DNA of 64,000 bases from Saccharina japonica. Lineage: Eukaryota; Sar; Phaeophyceae; Laminariales; Laminariaceae. The notes beneath the pieces were generated by a model that saw only the letters and a program-made list of their open reading frames with translations, had not been told where the DNA came from and did no database searches. The position numbers and the translations under genes were made by a program. Location: the NCBI GenBank assembly GCA_008828725.1, contig MEHQ01001138.1, forward strand, positions 367,448-431,447. Reading direction: 5' to 3'. Position 1 is the first letter of the stretch; every line of letters begins with the position of its first letter. Below are positions 32,291-44,234 of the stretch, piece by piece.

Positions 32291-33007
32291 TAAAATATCA
32301 GCAGCAGCAGCAGCAGCAGGCGGCAGCAGCGGAGTACCTCTGGTACATTGTGACCCAAACCATACCTAATGGGGTGCCCTATCCTTACGTCCCTCCCTCT
32401 CTCCATCCTTCCCCCCGCGCCTCCTCCCCATCCCTACCGCGACCGTCCCCAGCGACCGTCCCCTCCTCTTTCCCCCTCTTCTCCCTTCCTTGTGTGATTA
32501 GGGCTCTTGCTGCTGATGAATTCTAAATCTCGAATATGTGGACGTCATTTGTTCGTCATTTGCCATTTTTCGTAACACGCGGTCCGTGTCTGAATACATA
32601 CGACCAAAATTCAGCAGCAGCAGCAGGCAGTACGGAGTACATTTTATTACGCTCTCCCTCTCTTCTGGCTCTTGCTGCTGGTATTTTTTTATAGCCGCGC
32701 GGAGCGAGGGACGGAGAGAACACACGAACCGAGAGATACAAGAGAACGAACACGTTGTACCTAACGGGGTGCCCTGCTCCCTCCCTCCCTTCCCTCCCTT
32801 CCCCCCCCCCTCCTCCTTCCCTCCTCCCCCTTCCTTCGTCCCAAAAAATAGTGCCCGCTCCTGCTTCCTCTATTTACAAGCACCACGGCGGTGAAATGGG
32901 TGCGGTGATCAAATTTCAGTATGATGTCGTTCCTAAAGCTAAAGGTCTGCACCTTGCCATATTATACGTAACTTTCGATAAAATTTGGGCATCTCTCCGA
33001 GAGGAAA

Positions 33008-33360
33008 GTTCTTTGGATCTTGTGGGCATTTCACTTCAAATCCAAGGTAGCAGCAGCAGCAACCAAGGTCTCATGCCCGTGTACCGTGTGCCGATTGTGA
33101 AACCTCGTATTCCCTTGATCTCAATTATACGAGTAAGAGCAGCAGCTGCAGCTGTGAGCCCGGTACAACAGCAGTAAAAGCATCAGCAGCAGCAGCAGGC
33201 GCACCCGTGCCCCTGCCGCCCGCAGCGGTGGCAACGGCCGTAGCGGTGGCGGCGGCTGATTCCAGTAAACAATGGTTACGAGTACACACACTTGTGGAAT
33301 ATAAGCACGCCAACCCGTTCCTTGGCCGTGCAAGAACAATCTTATACCAGTACCGAGTAC
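33008..33360 (+). repeat. Direct repeat S, copy 2 and downstream shared block
   Basis: 33008-33180 repeats 32113-32290. The following AACCCGTTCCTTGGCCGTGC block (about 33313) recurs at 35085, so the family continues beyond the first copy. CAG triplets separate the blocks. Confidence 0.8.
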
Positions 33361-33934
33361 TATACGCCACTCAATCAACAATTTATTTCATGCGGATAAC
33401 TCGTGTCGTGCAACAAGTTCAAGTTAACCACCGCCTCCTGCTTCGCGAACGTACAACAGCACCCACATAGTACATGTATTTATTGAGGGTCAAGTCCAGC
33501 TTATGGCCATTCACTGAGGTGGAGGAGGGAGGGAGAAGGGAGGACGGAGGGAAGGACGGAGGGAGCGAAGGAGGGAGGGAGGGAGAAACAAATACCGGTC
33601 AAGAAATGGCTCTTATACCCATCTTAATGTTTTATAAGGAACACCCCTCCCCCCCCTCCCTCCCTCCCTCCTCCTCCTCCTCCTCCTCTTTCGCCTCCAC
33701 AACAATTGTGTGAATTAATAGTTTCATCGTAGTTATTCCGATCTCATTCACTTTTCGAGACCATACGGAACATACGTGATTTCACCCGATAGGTATGATA
33801 TACGACGTAGCTGATATACGTTGGTTTGTGGGATCCTCACGCGACACATGAAAACTCTAAGTTAAGTCTAAGTTTTCCCACCAGCTCGATTGGCCAAGCC
33901 CTACGAGAACCAAGCAATCTACCCAAAACACGGA

Positions 33935-34564
33935 AGATGTCATTATCAATCATAAAGGGCCCGTATTAACGAAATAAAGTTTCAGGAGCTGTTCTTCACA
34001 CTTATCGCGGGCTGCATCATAAACAAACAATTGGCCGCTGGTGTGCATAAAACAGATGACGACATTTCTCGATCCGTCTCAAAAGGCAAAATATAGGGTT
34101 CTCTTCGGGTTTGGGAGAAGAGCATAGGACGCCGCCGGCAATCTTTCGCCCCCTAGACCATGGATCCACCTTATGCCTTCGAGGCCGTCATCTACACTCG
34201 TTGGCTTTACCCTACACGAAGCGGGTTGGCCGTGGCCTGAGTCTATGTCGAGATCGAAGGTCTATCGTCGCACAAGCTAATTTGTATCAGGTTGTTGACG
34301 ATTTTCAACGAGAAAAAGCAAATTGCACCGCCTGTAGCCGTTTGAAAAACAATATAAAAAATCATTAATTTTTCCCCTTTTTTCCCACAGCGGCAGTACG
34401 AGCGGATCTTCAGCCTGAAAATTCCAGGGAAATATTTCAAACATCGCTTTCAAACATCTTTTGACCGCCTTCGAACCAAATATGTCATTAATAGTAAAGG
34501 GCCCGTAATAACGAAATAAAGTTTCAGGAGCTGTTCTTCACGTTTATCGCGGGCTGCATCATAA
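33935..34564. repeat. About 85-bp direct repeats flanking a transposon fragment
   Basis: AAAGGGCCCGTA(T/A)TAACGAA, ATAAAGTTTCAGGAGCTGTT and TTATCGCGGGCTGCATCATA occur at 33935-34020 and again at 34482-34564. The fragment of the PIF-like element lies between them. Confidence 0.8.
34021..34450 (-). mobile_element. PIF/Harbinger-like element, internal fragment
   Basis: This is the reverse complement of part of the 1868-2697 family, from near the left end (GCTTT at 34450) to the CCAATTGTTTGTTT region. It lacks both complete terminal repeats. It is similar enough to align throughout, yet carries more changes than copies 1 and 2. Confidence 0.75.
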
Positions 34565-34569
34565 TACAG

Positions 34570-36160
34570 TCGTAATTGTTAAGAACTACGCATTGGCGGT
34601 TCTTTGGGTGGCATATATTTTCGCTTTTTGGGTGTTATTTATTTTCGAAAATACGCCTGGCGTTTTCATTTTAGCCTGTTTCTTGATCCTGTGGTGTCCT
34701 GAACTGCTGTATGCAGTGCGGCGAGCACGTGGCGATGCTCGCAAATAAAGCAGAGGCTGTAGGCGGCGTGCACATGACGATGCACGCCTTCGCTCTCAGC
34801 TTCTCTCGTTTTGTTTCGGATGTGCCGCAGCACTAGCGCAAATCGGGCTGGTGTTGCGGCGTCGCGCATGCCAGATGCCTATTTCATAGAGTACACAGCA
34901 GTCGCTGTTGTATGGTAGTCGAACGAGAGAGGTAGCAGCAGCAGCAGCCCAGGTCTCATGCCCGTGTACCGTGTGCCGTATGACCAAGGCCGTGCGTGCT
35001 GTGTCGTCGTTCCGTTTGTTTAGTCTCGGCGGGACTTTCATAAATGTTTTCGGTCCGCAGTACACACACTTGTACCAACCCGTTCCTTGGCCGTGCAATG
35101 ACAATATTATGTACTGTACTGGTGTGTGATAGTGACACCACTACTGAACTTACTGTAACGCCGGGCTGGACGGACGAGGACGGTCCGATCATACCCCCTC
35201 CAATAGTAGTACTACTGCACATCTAGTCGTATTTCATTGGACGTACTTGACCAGCCACTGCAGCAGCAGGAGCCTTTGTCTGTTTTCCTTTCCGCCGACC
35301 GACCTCGTCGCTCTATTTGCTGTCGACCTACACGACCAAACACACAGATAGTTTCACGAGCAGTACGAGCGTTGCTTGTTGCCCCCCCCCCGCTCCTCGA
35401 CCTCTCGCACTAAAACTCAAGTACTCTTTGGACACCAAGTCGCGGCTCCTATCGCCTGCGGCCTACAGTATCGTCAATAATAATAGAAAACACTTTATTC
35501 AAGTGAAAGCGCCAACACTACATGTATATTATACATGGTACGCGAATGTGCACTGCAAACGATTTAAATCGAATCCAGGCAGGTTTTACACCGACCGTAG
35601 AAACATGCTTTATGTCGTGAACATCCCTGTTTTATCTACGTACGAAGTAGAAACATAGACATTGTTGCTGAAATTCTGGTAGGTTCCCCTTCCGAGCGTC
35701 CAATGTAAACAAACCAAACAGCATGTAATGATACAACAATACTGTATTTAGAGTATGACTCGAGAACAGCACGCCAAATATTGTTTTGGCGCTGCGAAAC
35801 GGTTACCGTATTTGGCCTAAGATATCACCTCTCTTTTCGATGCCACTCTACCACAGGACACCACCCCTGCGGGTGGTAAAATAAACAGTTTTTCAAACAA
35901 CCGTCGGATTTATCACCGGGGTTCGTTAGATACCACGACCGCCTTGGACACGTACGCCTTCCAAACAATAAAACAGATTATCACGCGGGGTCGCCTTGCA
36001 GAGAGTGTAAAAAAATATGTCACCCGGGGGTCCTCACAAAATAAGCTTTCGGCACTGCACATGAGGTAGAACAGTATTGAAGAGGGGCAGAGCCCTTCGG
36101 CGTGGGAGTTATGGGTGACCTGCAACATGTATCTTTTTGATTATTCTCCTAGCGCATTCG
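34570..36160. other. No recognisable gene; scattered repeat pieces
   Basis: Pieces of repeat S occur at about 34940-35115. Other frames are short and overlap on both strands. Homopolymer C lies at about 35384. Confidence 0.4.
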
Positions 36161-36169
36161 AGGATAATA

Positions 36170-38270
36170 ATACTCCGTGGAAAGCCCATGGGCAGTCCAC
36201 CGGCAGCCCATGGACAGCCCATGGACGGTCCACGGGCAGGCCATGGGTATCCCATCGACATCCCATGGACACCCGGCGCGCAGACCACAGACATCCCACG
36301 GTACGTCCATGGACAGACCAAAGACATCCCACCGCCAGCACACGAGCAGACCACGCGCAGTCCATGGACAGTCCATGGACAGACCGAACACAGTCCACTG
36401 GCAGCCCACGGGTAGCCCACGGGCGGCCCACGGGAAGCTCACGGATAGATCCCACGGTTAGCTCACGAGCAGCCCACGGGCAGGCCATGGGGTCCATGGA
36501 CGGTCCACAGACAGCCCATGGACGGTCCACGGGCAGCCTATGGACAGAACGAAGACAGCCCACGGGCAGACCATGGACAGCCCTTAGACAGCCCACGGGC
36601 AGTCCACGGGCAGCCCGCGGACGGTCCACGGGGAATTTATTGACAGAAAAAAGACAACCCACGGGCAGCCCAGGATAGCCCGTGGATAGCTCGTGCAGAG
36701 CTCGCGGGCAGCCCACGGCTTGCTCACGGGCAGCCCATAGATGGCCCATGGACTATCCGGTCCGTAAACAGCCCATGGAAATACCAAATACAATCCAGGG
36801 GCAGCCCATTGACAACCCGTGGACAGCTTGCTGACAGCTCGCAGATAGCCTATGGATATCCCACCGGCAACCCATGGACATACCAAAGACAGCCCACAGG
36901 CAGTCAACGGGCAGCCCAAGGGAAACCCACGGTCAGCTCGCGGATCCAGCGCATGGAAATAGCAAATGTTGTCCACGACAGCCCCCGGACAGCCCGCGAA
37001 CACCCTGTGAACAGGCCCACGGCAGCCCACGGACATCTCGCGGGCAGCGCATGGACAGACAGAGCACAGTTCACGGGCAGCCCACGGACAGACCACGAGA
37101 ATCCCAAGGGTAGCCCATCGGGAGCAAACGGGCAGCCCACGGGCAGCCTATGGATAGCTCATAGACAGCCTACGTATAGTCCACAGGCAACTCATGGGCA
37201 GCCCACTGGCAGCCCACAAGTAGCCCACTAACAGGCCATGGACAGGCCATGGACAGGACGAAGACAGAGTAACCCACGGGCAGCCCATGCACAGCCGACG
37301 TGCAGCCCATGAGAAGCTCGAGGGAAGAACATGGACAGCTCATGAATGGTCCGCGGACAGCCCATGGACAGCCCATGAATAGCCCATGAGCAGCCCATGC
37401 ACAGACTGTGGACGTTCCGTGGGATGTCTATGGACTGCGAGCGAGAGGGCTAAGGCAGGCAGCCCACGAACAGCCAACGGGCAGCCCACAACATATCACG
37501 CACAGCCCACAAACACTCAATGGACATTCCACGGGCAGCCCCGGACAGCCCATGGGAAGCCCATGAACAGCTCATGGACAGTCCATTGACAGCTCGTGGG
37601 CAGACCGAAGACAGCCCATGGGCAGTCCATCGACAGCCCACGGGGAGCCCACGGGCAGCCCATGGACAGTTGATGGATAGCCCGTGGACAGCCTTTGGAC
37701 CATGGACAGCGGATGGAGAGTCGCTGGACAGCCTATGGACAGCCTATGAACAGCCTATGGACAGCCCACGGACAGCCCATGGATAGTCCATGGATAGACC
37801 GAAGACAGCCCACGGGCAGCCCACGGGCATCTTATGGACAGCCCACGAGTAGCTCACTGGCAGCCCACGGACAGCCCACGAGAAGACCATGGGCAGCCCA
37901 CGGGAAGACCATGGACAGCCCATGGATAGACCGTGGACAGACCGTGGGCTGTCCACGGGCAGTCCATGGACAGCCCATGAACAGCCTATGGACAGCTCAT
38001 GGTAGTTCTGTGGACAGTCGACGGACACCCCATGGATACCCCACGGACAGGCAGGCCATGGGTAGCCCGCGATCAGTCCGCGGAGTCCGCAAGGGAGCCC
38101 ATGGACAGACCGGAAACATTCCGAGTACAGCTATGGACATGCTATCGACTGCCAGCTGGCAGTCACGAACAGCCCACAGACAGCCCATGGGAAGCCCACG
38201 GAAAGTCGGCGGAAAGGCGATGGATAGGCCGCCGACAACCTGCCGGCATTCTGTTCGAAGAACCGACACG
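36170..38270 (+). repeat. 2.1-kb minisatellite, 11-bp unit with CCATGG/CCACGG
   Basis: The unit is (G/A)CAGCCCA(T/C)GG(A/G), repeated close to 200 times with frequent base changes and some short spacers. An 11-base unit moves the frame each time, so every frame on both strands stays open and reads MDSPWTAHGQP-like or GCPWAARGLP-like peptides. These are repeat artefacts, not genes. The unit half-site CCATGG is palindromic. Higher-order copies are hinted at, such as CAGACCGAAGACAGCCCA(T/C)GGGCAG at about 37610 and 37796. Confidence 0.9.
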
Positions 38271-38934
38271 GGCATCCCATGGGAAGAAATAACCGCGGAC
38301 GTATCGCGGACATTCTGTTCGATGAGTCTCCATAGGCATACCGAGGGAATAATTGCGCACGGACAGCCCTGTAGAGCCCATTGTTTTTGCATACTTCGGA
38401 CGCTCTGGTGGATCTTACTACCATCTCGTTCCAGCGAGCGGCGACACATTTAGCCTTCAACCTTTAGCATGCTACTTAAGATAGTTCGAAAGCGAAATTT
38501 GCCGTGGTCGCTATGCAATATGAAAAACGCAGGGCTGGCCTTACTTAACTCAGGGGGGCTCTTTCTCTGACTTGTTTTATTTACAAATAATACTAACAAC
38601 AGCCGTCGACGAAACGTCAACTTAGTGATGATTTACTTCCGGATCGCCCGCAATAAAAACAAAAACATCACCGATCCGGGTATCGGAAGCGACTCCCCGG
38701 GATATAATCCAGGGTTAACAGGAAAATACAATGAGGCTCTATTTAATTAACCTGTATCCAAATCATGTTTTATTGTTTTAAAGGTGTGCGTTTACAATTA
38801 TTTTGTTTTTTCCGGCATCTTTTACCTCAAGTGGGGGACGAAATAAAACGAAATGAAGTATACCAGACCTGATGTTTTCTGCACCATCATGAATAACAGC
38901 GATGCCAACGTTCGGGTTCCTACTCTGCCCTGCC

Positions 38935-39140
38935 CGCGAACTGTCCATGGGCTACCCATGGGCTGTCCACAGGCTACCCATGGGCTGTCCACAGGCTGTC
39001 CACAGGCTGTCCACGGGCTGTCCACGGGGTTCCCAGGGGATGTCTTCGATCTGTTCATGGGCTGCCCGTCACCTGTCCATGGGCCGCATCCGGGCTGTCC
39101 TTAGGCTGCCTGTAGGCTACCCGTGGGCTGCCCGTAGCCT
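38935..39140 (-). repeat. Short 11-bp minisatellite array, reverse orientation
   Basis: Units of the type GGCTGTCCA(C/T)(A/G)G are the reverse complement of the 36170-38270 unit. About 18 units lie roughly 670 bp from the large array with unrelated sequence between. Confidence 0.85.
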
Positions 39141-39149
39141 GCCTGCGTT

Positions 39150-40780
39150 AGCCTGCTCGCTCGTGACCGTCAATCCTCTGTTGGCGCGGAATGTTTCTGG
39201 CAGTCTTGGGTTGCCTTCACCGATCGCCCGCCATCGCTCACTCGGTTGATTGTCACTCTTGTTAAGACCGCAGATCGAACGATTTTTTCGCTATCTTTTC
39301 GTTTTTTCTAGTACTGTGTACCCGTAGATTTAAAGTAGACCTCCGATGTTGCTAATGATAGGATTTATAACGGCGGTATCCTTGTTTAGGCAGAATAGTA
39401 TGGTTTTGAGTTTCCGTGCAGACATATACCTGCCGTCAAGGTGTAATCAGGGCAAGCACGGAGTCGTATATTCCATGCGAAGTTCTGTGTGCTAGTGACC
39501 TATAGACGTGTGGCTCAAGGTACTGTAGAAGCTTGGCAAAACAAACAAAACTGGGCAGTCTACGAAAAACACCAAACACAAGCCTGCTCGAAACTGCCCA
39601 GATTAGGCGATAGATCACTCCGCGGCGGTCGGGCTTCAGGCCATCCACATGTCAAAGGTTACAACTAAACACATAAACTATCCCCACATTTTCTCGGCGA
39701 GGAGGCAATCCCGCAGGAGGCTCGCGGCCTGCTGCAGCTTAGGAGAGGTGCACCGATATCAGTCAGAACAAGTATGCAAAGGAGCCAGTCGATGAGCAAT
39801 ACATATAGATTGATGACAGTTACATCAGGCGGAATAGTGTCTTGCGCGCCAACCGGAGAGTGCCCTGTGACGATGAGAACAAGGCGCACTGAACCCCCCC
39901 AAACCTCACGGCGATTTGTGAACTTACGATGTCGTCGCGAGGAAACGAATCATCCACAGCACTACACCTACACCTCTGAAGGGCTAGCCCCCGGCTCAAG
40001 GGGCGAAGGCATGGTTGCAAGGGACGACAGTGAGTTTCGCACAGCTGCTATTGGTTTCGTGTGGTTTAGGCGTTTTCCTCCATAAGCATCGCACAACTCG
40101 ACCCTGGTCGTAGTGTAGTACGTATCGTTTTCGTCGGGTGGTAACGTGTTTCTGAACCACTACCGGTATACTTCCAGCGGTACACATGGTGTAATATCTT
40201 GGTATATTTATCCCCACCAGGCTTGCTTCTCATCCCCACTACAGCAGTAACCTTGCTTCTATTTATATATTCCTTGTTTATGTACTATACTAATAGTAAC
40301 ACGTTACTTGTGCAGTTTATGTACGACTCCGGACGGGTTTTGTTTTTACTATTATAGCTGTGCGTTGTTCGGCACCCCTGTCATGCCCACCGGATGCATG
40401 CCAACGTTAGGATACCCAATGTAGGATTTCTTCGCCACTAACTGCTGGGCACGAGCCATTTTGACCTCCGTATATTCTGGTAACAATAATGTGAATAAAA
40501 ATTCCTAACACCCCTTTAATATGTTGTGGTCTCCGAAGTCTAGCAGCCTTCCGAATCATGCGCGGCATGCGGACTGGGGACACTTATCGGAAACAAGGCC
40601 CAATTCAGATATTATTGACGTTTTAATAATGTTGAGAGTCGATATGATACGTGCGCAATTTATGCCTGCCGGTATGATGGGCTTAAATCCACTGCACGCT
40701 TCTTACGTTTAATAGTGCCCTCGTGCAAGTTATTTGTACCTGTGCACTTTCAGCATTTCGGTGCCACCAGCCTCTATCTA
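39150..40780. other. No recognisable gene
   Basis: Only short frames on both strands, with TACGTA words near 40120. I find no element ends or RNA gene here. Confidence 0.4.
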
Positions 40781-40787
40781 TGTATGC

Positions 40788-41165
40788 ATGTACTGTACGC
40801 TCTGCCCGTTCCCCCTTTGGCAACTTGGATTCTCGGTACAGTCACCCTCGAGGCTCCAAAGTTCCATACCTACCCACGCGGGTATCGGCAACCGGCCTGC
40901 CTGTGTGAACGGCCTCCTATGCGTTGCACGATCCCCTCGTGCCCCTACATATGTTCCCGCGACGTAGCGTATGCGTTTGGTTGCTCGCTTCTCGTTACGA
41001 TCGGCCTATGGGTACTGTGCGCTTCGTCCCTTCCCCCTGGGACACTTGGCTTCTCGGTGTGATCGGCTCCGTATGCCATGTACGTTCCGTTCCGTACATA
41101 CGCCCTGGATCTCCGCGGCGCGACTTATCTGTGTGAACAGCCTCGTATGCGCTGCACGATCCACA
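40788..41165 (+). repeat. Two-copy tandem duplication, 225-bp period
   Basis: GTACTGT(A/G)CGCT at 40788 and 41013, CTTGG.TTCTCGGT, and TGTGTGAAC(G/A)GCCTC.TATGCG with TGCACGATCC at about 40900 and 41126 recur at a constant distance of about 225 bases. The copies have diverged. Confidence 0.75.
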
Positions 41166-41556
41166 CGCGACCCCCTGTCCTCGCGATGACATAGGGCGTA
41201 CACGCCCTATATACGCCAATCCGACTACGACTACGTCGCAAGCCATGCGGACGAGGTTGCTCGTATATCCATGGCGATATTGGTTTCATGTCATTGGATA
41301 TTTCGTCGTCCCACAGGGTAAGGGCAACGAGGAGTAGCGCCCTCAGGGGTCCACGCGCCTTCACACCCTGGCCCAAAAAGACAAATTTGAAATTGCTCTT
41401 CCTGGAAACTATTTTTGCTCCATTGTTTTCGAGAGTTTGGGAACGAAAGTTGGCATGGCTGTTCTTCATTCGTAGCAATGTTAAAAAAGTGAAAGCTGTT
41501 TTTTTTCCCCGTGATCTTCGGTCATAAAAAAAAAAAAACTTGAGTCGCTTGAGTGT

Positions 41557-42675
41557 TGAAAACAAATATGTTTCGTCTTTTTACAGCAGCAATACTATTT
41601 CTGGTATAATAACACCATATCAGTACTCCTTACGGAACACGGCATAGCTCCAGTTCTAATGCTCAGACCTCCGACCGACCAACGTATAGCTTGTTCGTTA
41701 TAGTCTCTAGGCGGTGTTGAGGCTTTTTGATCTGCAAGGGAGCGCAGGCATTGCTGCTGTGTTTGCATCACGAAAAACGAAAATGCCCCGCAGCAAGAAA
41801 CAGCCGATTTTCCTAATAATTAAGAATTGCCTCTCCGATGAGAATAAAAATCGATTTTAGTATTTTGTTATTGTTTAAGAGTTGAATTTCGCTCACGATC
41901 AAAATTTGACCTAGAAAATATGATTCTCGATGGTAGGTATCGATCCACGAAAAAATAATTGAAATCGGCCTTGACAGGCTCGAAAAATCAAGGATTTAAG
42001 GGAATTTGCATGTATTTATGAGCGAGGTCCCTCGCCCATAAATAAATACAGATTTTCTGGGATCCTCGATATCTTGAGACTGCCGATGGCGATTTCGTTT
42101 TTTTTTGTCATCGACGGGTGTCACGATTGACAATAGTTTACAGTGAAAAAAATGACTGTAAGGGAAGTACATCTCTTACAATTAAAAAAACAATATTTTC
42201 GATTTTCATTCTCATCGGAAAGGCAATTCTCAATTACAATAGGAAAATCGGCTGTTAAGACTTTTTATCGTTTCGGAGCTCCTGTTTGGTATCTACACTG
42301 CTGTGGCCACGTAGGGCGTTACCGACGGTCAAACTAGAGGCCCAGGTAGGTTCACTTACCAGTGCTCGGAGCCCTCGTCAAAAAATCTGATTTCAAACAG
42401 TATCAGCAGCCGGAAAAACTGCCATTTTTCAAATTATCTTTGGGTACCAGGGGTATGGCGAGTCGTTTTTGAGTAAGAGGCACTTTTAGTTATGAAAAAG
42501 CCGTTTGATCGGTACGCCTCCTGAGACACAAATGTTGACCATGACCTCGATCTCTACAACTACTCATCGGTCGGCAGTCTGAGCATTGGAACTAGAGAAA
42601 TGCCGTTTTCCGTAGGGAGTCATGAAAAGGTGGAAATTATACCAGAAATAGTATGGCAACTGAAAAAGAAAGGAT
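41557..42675. mobile_element. Fold-back element related to the 55.8-kb TTAA element
   Basis: The left part (TACAGCAGCAATACTATTTC, ACCATATCAGTACTCCTTAC, CTCCAGTTCTAATGCTCAG) matches the left arm at 55880-55974. The right part (AATGTTGACCATG, ATTATACCAGAAATAGTAT) matches the right arm. Internally 41801-41875 pairs with 42190-42262, and a hairpin around ATTTATGAGCGAGG / CTCGCCCATAAAT marks the centre near 42030. The whole 1.1 kb is a long imperfect palindrome without coding capacity. It has no clear TTAA at the ends, so it is an older or differently built relative. Confidence 0.65.
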
Positions 42676-42704
42676 TTGTTTTTTATTTGCTCTAATGGGT
42701 TTCG

Positions 42705-42905
42705 TTCGAAGGGGCTTATTGATTGTGCTTGCAATATATACCACTGGTACGATGACGGTTGCATATATTAGGGAGTTCATGTACTTGATGAGGCTTTCTC
42801 CATCTGTTTGGTCTCGTGCTTGCTGGCTTGACTCTACTTCGAGATCTACTGCGAGGTCCTACAATATATATGTGCATACTTAACTGCGTGGTTTATGTCT
42901 ACATG
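42705..42905 (+). repeat. Dispersed repeat T, copy 1
   Basis: ATTGATTGTGCTTGCAATAT, GGTACGATGACGGTTGCATA and CTTGATGAGGCTTTCTCCAT match 48620-48815 closely, ending at GTGGTTTATGTCTA. It stands 130 bp upstream of the ORF at 43035 and may carry its promoter, but this is only position. Confidence 0.8.
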
Positions 42906-43034
42906 AGGAGTGCTCCAGCACCTTGACCCTGTCCGCCTGTATAAGGGCCCGTCGTGCGCCCGAACTTGAATCAACACGCTATAGCGCGCTGACGCTATCG
43001 ATCTCGGGGCGCTTGGGGCAGCAGGAGCGACGTC

Positions 43035-43796
43035 ATGGCTGGTGCCGAAACCACTGCTGTGCAATTGGCAGTCCTTCGGGAGGAGATGGCAGATATGAGG
43101 GAGGCGCTGAGAAGGGTGAAGGAACTGCAGGCGCTGCGCAAATGGAGGGCTGAACTGGTGAGCGACTTCGAGTGCTGTGTATCTTTGTTTGCTGCCGACG
43201 GTCTGAATTGGCTGATGGATGAATGCATGACTTTCGGTTTGGACCATATTGCATGGATTGATCTTCAAATGTCCAAGATCCAGCATATCGTGAAGAGCGC
43301 GGAGAGAAGACAAGAGGAGTCGAGGAGAGAACGAGCGGCAGTCAAGCTGGGAGCCGCGACGAGCGAGGCCCAGCGCGCTGATTTGGAGAGGACGACGGCA
43401 GAGCAAACGAGGACTCCAGCTGGGACAACAGTACGGCAAGGGCAGGAGGCTCGAGCCGGTACGTTGACCACTGCTGTAAACTATACCCGCATCTGCGCCC
43501 ACCCCCAAATTCGACGAGGAAGGTACGAGAGAAGAAAGAGGAGAAAAATGGGTGACGGAGAGAGAGAAGACGATCAAGCTGAGGAGCTAGGTGGAGAGCA
43601 GACCTCTCGGAGCGGCAGCAGTGCACAGGACGGGCAGGAGGCCCTGCCGCAGCCGCGTCCGATTGAGAAGGTGCTCATTGAGCCGGCTTGTTGGATGAGC
43701 CCGGGCGCGCAAGAGCAGGTGGCTCTGTCTGCGTGTCACGTTGAAACCCACTCGGCGGTGACGAAGGAGATACTGTCACATGCGAAGGAGAAATAG
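43035..43796 (+). CDS. Coiled-coil protein of unknown family (253 aa)
   Basis: This is a long clean + frame starting at MAGAETTAVQLAVLREEMAD. Residues 8-40 form a heptad-like coiled coil (LREEMADMREALRRVKELQA). A more globular part with Cys and Trp follows (LVSDFECCVSLFAADGLNWL, CMTFGLDHIAWIDLQMSKIQ), then an Arg/Glu/Ala-rich helix (AERRQEESRRERAAVKLGAA). The C-terminal half is basic, then acidic/Gln-rich, without known domains. Codon use is GC-rich and even, unlike the neighbours. A second ORF on the same strand begins 9 bp after it. A GTACG near 43460 could be a splice donor. I recognise no family and no nuclease, polymerase or zinc-knuckle motif. Confidence 0.55.
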   Translation: MAGAETTAVQLAVLREEMADMREALRRVKELQALRKWRAELVSDFECCVSLFAADGLNWLMDECMTFGLDHIAWIDLQMSKIQHIVKSAERRQEESRRERAAVKLGAATSEAQRADLERTTAEQTRTPAGTTVRQGQEARAGTLTTAVNYTRICAHPQIRRGRYERRKRRKMGDGEREDDQAEELGGEQTSRSGSSAQDGQEALPQPRPIEKVLIEPACWMSPGAQEQVALSACHVETHSAVTKEILSHAKEK

Positions 43797-43805
43797 GCCA
43801 ATGAG

Positions 43806-44074
43806 ATGGTTGCATGTAGTGGCTGGGGGTTTCCGGGGGAGGAGCATCAGCCGTTGCCACCGCCGCTGCCACCGCCGCCGCCTCTGCCGCCGCCACCGCC
43901 CCCGCCATTCGCGGTTGGTACGCGTGCAGACCTCGAGGCGGAGCAGCGCGCCCTGAGAGTGGAGAGCCGTTTGGTATTGGCGCACCGAGCACTGGAATCA
44001 TACGAGAAACGGAAGGAAGAGGAAGAGGAGGAGCGAGAAGAGGAGGAAGGGGAAGACGCGGATATCGAGCAGCA

Positions 44075-44105
<31 letters not shown>

Positions 44106-44234
44106 GGGAACAAGCAGGGGCAGGGTGGCGGCAAGCAACACCACCTACAGCAAGGTTGTGTTTGGATCAGCATGGAAGCTGGACCGCGACGGCGCCTGGG
44201 TGGCGGCCTCATGCCCCCGTTCAGCCCTGATTGA
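43806..44234 (+). CDS. Pro/Glu/Gln-rich protein, hypothetical (142 aa)
   Basis: It follows the 43035 ORF by 9 bp on the same strand. It has a run of prolines (LPPPLPPPPPLPPPPPPPFA), a helix (RADLEAEQRALRVESRLVLA), an acidic tract (EEEEEEREEEEGEDADIEQQ) and poly-Gln coded by CAG repeats. The end (GCVWISMEAGPRRRLGGGLM) is non-repetitive. It is probably part of the same transcription unit, perhaps the C-terminal half of the same protein. The function is unknown. Confidence 0.4.

Noticed and set aside
36115-38453. Many frames of 90-250 codons (MDSPWTAHGQP-like, GCPWAARGLP-like)
   Set aside because: All come from an 11-bp minisatellite that opens every frame on both strands.
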